Below, one piece after another: positions 62,471 to 64,000 of a DNA stretch of 64,000 bases. The DNA is from AP-15 sp963762575 (GTDB taxonomy: Bacteria > Pseudomonadota > Alphaproteobacteria > ATCC43930 > CGMCC-115725). The DNA lies in contig CAVXLL010000016.1 of the NCBI GenBank assembly GCA_963762575.1, positions 248,001-312,000 of the forward strand, in the 5' to 3' direction. Made by a program: the position numbers and the translations under genes. Under the pieces are notes generated by a model. That model made no database searches. It saw nothing but the letters and a program-made list of their open reading frames with translations, and was not told the DNA's origin. Numbering within the stretch: position 1 is the first letter of the stretch; every line of letters starts with the position of its first letter.

Positions 62471-64000
62471 TCACGCGCAATCGGCGAGCGCGGCCATCGT
62501 GTCCTGCGGCGATGGCGCGCGCTCGATGTGGCGGCGATGCCAGAGCGCGTAGAAGAGCAAGTTCCAAGCGGCGCGGGCGGTCCGCCTGTCGGCGGAAGCG
62601 GCGAAGAGGCGCTCGACCGCATCGGGGCGGCAGATTTCGCGCACCGCGGCTGAACGAGCGACAAGGGGACCGAGCTCTGCGCCGCGATGCGCGATCCAGC
62701 GAGCCACCGGCACCGTAAAGCCGCGCTTGCGGCTGAAGGGCTGCATGTCGGGCAGACGATCGGCGAGCCAGCGGCGCAACAGCCATTTGCCGAACCCGCG
62801 CCTCACCTTGAGTTCGTCCGGCAGGTGAAAGACGAGCGCCGCCAGTTCGGTATCGAGATAGGGCGTGCGGCCTTCGGTGCTGTGCGCCATCAAGCAGCGA
62901 TCTAGCTTGATCAGCAGATCGTTCGGCAGCCAATCGGCGCAATCGACTGCTTGCGCGATCTGCAACGGAGTTCGCCGGCTGTCGCTGTTACGGATCTCGG
63001 CAGCGGCGATGCCATCGCGCCAGCCGGCGATCTCGCTGCGCAAGATCCCGAGCCCGTCGAGCACGCCGCGCGCCCGCGGTCTGCGCCCGCCTGCCCACCA
63101 TGGGCGAATCGCGCTGCGATAACGTCCATACCCAGCGAAAAGCTCGTCACCGCCCTCGCCTGTGAGAATGACTTTAAGGCCGGCTTCATGCGCGGCGCGG
63201 GCAAGAGCCCAGGTCGGCAGGATTGCATAATCGGCGGCAGGGTCGTCGACCGCTGAGACGACCCCGGGCAGCAGTTTCCAGAAATCGGCTTCATCAAACA
63301 TGAGTTCGACATGCTCGGCCCCGACCGAAGCGGCGGCGGCGCGCGCGGCCGGCCGCTCGTCGACGACCTCGCTCGCGGCGAAGCCGATCGTGAACGCCTT
63401 GACCGGGCGTTCGGCGAGCCGCGCCATCATCATGAGCACCACGGTGGAATCGATGCCGCCCGAGAGAAATACGCCGAACGGCACGTCCGAGCGCTGGTGC
63501 AGGCGTACGCTTTCCATAAGAGCGCCATCCAACCGGGCGAGCGCCTCTATCTCGCCGAGTTGTAGCGGGCCGCCCTCGGGCAGCGCTGCGCGGCGTCGGC
63601 GCTCGACGATGCGCCCCTGGCGCACCACCACCATTTCTCCCGGGAGCACTCGATTGATCCCGGCGAAGATCGTCTCACGGCCGGTGGTAAACTGCATTTG
63701 CACCAGCTCGTTGCGTACCGACCGAACGAGCTGCGGGACGACGATACCGGCCTCGATCAACGCGCCCGGCTCGGACGCGAAAGCAAAGACGCGCGGCGTC
63801 TCGGCGTAATAGAGGGGCTTGATGCCGAACGGATCGCGGGTGAGGATCAGATGGCCGGCTGACGGGTCGTGCAGCGCAATCGCGTACATGCCTCGCAGGT
63901 GCGCGGTGAAGTCGAGCCCATATTGCCGATAAAGATGTAGCGGCAGCTCGCAATCCGACTGCGTCGACAAAGCCGCCGGACGGGCGCCGCCGAGATCGGA
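62471..64000 (-). CDS. Asparagine synthase (glutamine-hydrolysing) family, partial
   Basis: 510 codons are visible without the N-terminus, which lies beyond the right edge. TQSDCELPLHLYRQYG, LRGMYAIALHDPSAGHLIL and TRDPFGIKPLYYAE are the second half of the glutaminase domain; GVFLSGGIDSTVVLMMM is the ATP-pyrophosphatase loop, and LTGEGGDELFAGYGRYR and STEGRTPYLDTELAALVF complete the synthetase domain. The active-site Cys2 cannot be checked. In polysaccharide clusters such AsnB-like proteins often amidate sugar acids (WbpS type) rather than aspartate. Confidence 0.87.
   Translation of the reverse strand, partial: SDLGGARPAALSTQSDCELPLHLYRQYGLDFTAHLRGMYAIALHDPSAGHLILTRDPFGIKPLYYAETPRVFAFASEPGALIEAGIVVPQLVRSVRNELVQMQFTTGRETIFAGINRVLPGEMVVVRQGRIVERRRRAALPEGGPLQLGEIEALARLDGALMESVRLHQRSDVPFGVFLSGGIDSTVVLMMMARLAERPVKAFTIGFAASEVVDERPAARAAAASVGAEHVELMFDEADFWKLLPGVVSAVDDPAADYAILPTWALARAAHEAGLKVILTGEGGDELFAGYGRYRSAIRPWWAGGRRPRARGVLDGLGILRSEIAGWRDGIAAAEIRNSDSRRTPLQIAQAVDCADWLPNDLLIKLDRCLMAHSTEGRTPYLDTELAALVFHLPDELKVRRGFGKWLLRRWLADRLPDMQPFSRKRGFTVPVARWIAHRGAELGPLVARSAAVREICRPDAVERLFAASADRRTARAAWNLLFYALWHRRHIERAPSPQDTMAALADCA

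Overview
The window is GC-rich chromosomal DNA from an alphaproteobacterium, probably a soil or water organism of the Rhizobiales/Rhodospirillales type. The support is zapA followed by 6S RNA and a YmdB-type phosphoesterase, a DUF3775 protein, gltX-gltA, thrS-infC near rpmI-rplT, TTGNNN-17-TANANN promoters, and many CoA transferases, LLM flavoenzymes and amidohydrolases. No plasmid or phage backbone, CRISPR array or rRNA operon is visible.

Layout. 0-3 kb: the start of a metallo-beta-lactamase hydrolase, then a run of small or frame-broken hypothetical genes. 3-8.4 kb: a secreted protein, a minus-strand run (PanE-like dehydrogenase, NAD(P) epimerase, MFS exporter, YmdB phosphoesterase), 6S RNA and zapA. 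8.4-13.5 kb: two tandem NHL-repeat paralogues, a UGSC-family gene whose in-frame TGA is very probably selenocysteine (a SECIS-like hairpin follows it), a conserved partner gene, an MpaB/DUF2236 oxygenase and a DUF3775 protein. 13.5-17 kb: a phosphoketolase gene broken by one in-frame TAA, and a tandem universal stress protein. 17-30.3 kb: a catabolic region with a ferritin-like diiron protein, an acyl-CoA-dehydrogenase-fold monooxygenase, an amidase with a small subunit, SDR, methyltransferase, two class III CoA transferases, a TauD-type dioxygenase, two LLM oxidoreductases, an ArsR regulator, an ABM-fold protein and a CitE-like lyase. 30.5-33.1 kb: a small gene with its own promoter, then an ISNCY (IS1202-type) element whose transposase is broken by a 23-nt palindromic insert. 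33-40 kb: amidohydrolase, gltA, gltX, acyl-CoA synthetase, alpha/beta hydrolase, tRNA-Val(GAC). 40-50 kb: small secreted and membrane proteins, thiE, a HAD dehalogenase, thrS, infC, rpmI, rplT, a broken amidohydrolase, polyphosphate glucokinase. 50-56 kb: DsbD-like reductase and a molybdopterin oxidoreductase (one frameshift each), and an RTX-repeat protein closed by a strong terminator. 56-64 kb: an envelope or exopolysaccharide cluster with three glycosyltransferases, a secreted glycosidase-like protein, an outer-membrane barrel and a partial asparagine synthase.

The strongest unusual item is the UGSC selenoprotein and its partner at 10.4-12.1 kb. A second theme is the number of broken reading frames. 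At least nine single-base indels in seven genes, often in homopolymer runs, point either to uncorrected assembly errors or to real decay; the phosphoketolase TAA and the palindrome in the transposase are different kinds of lesion. All functional calls come from reading motifs and gene order; no database search was run.
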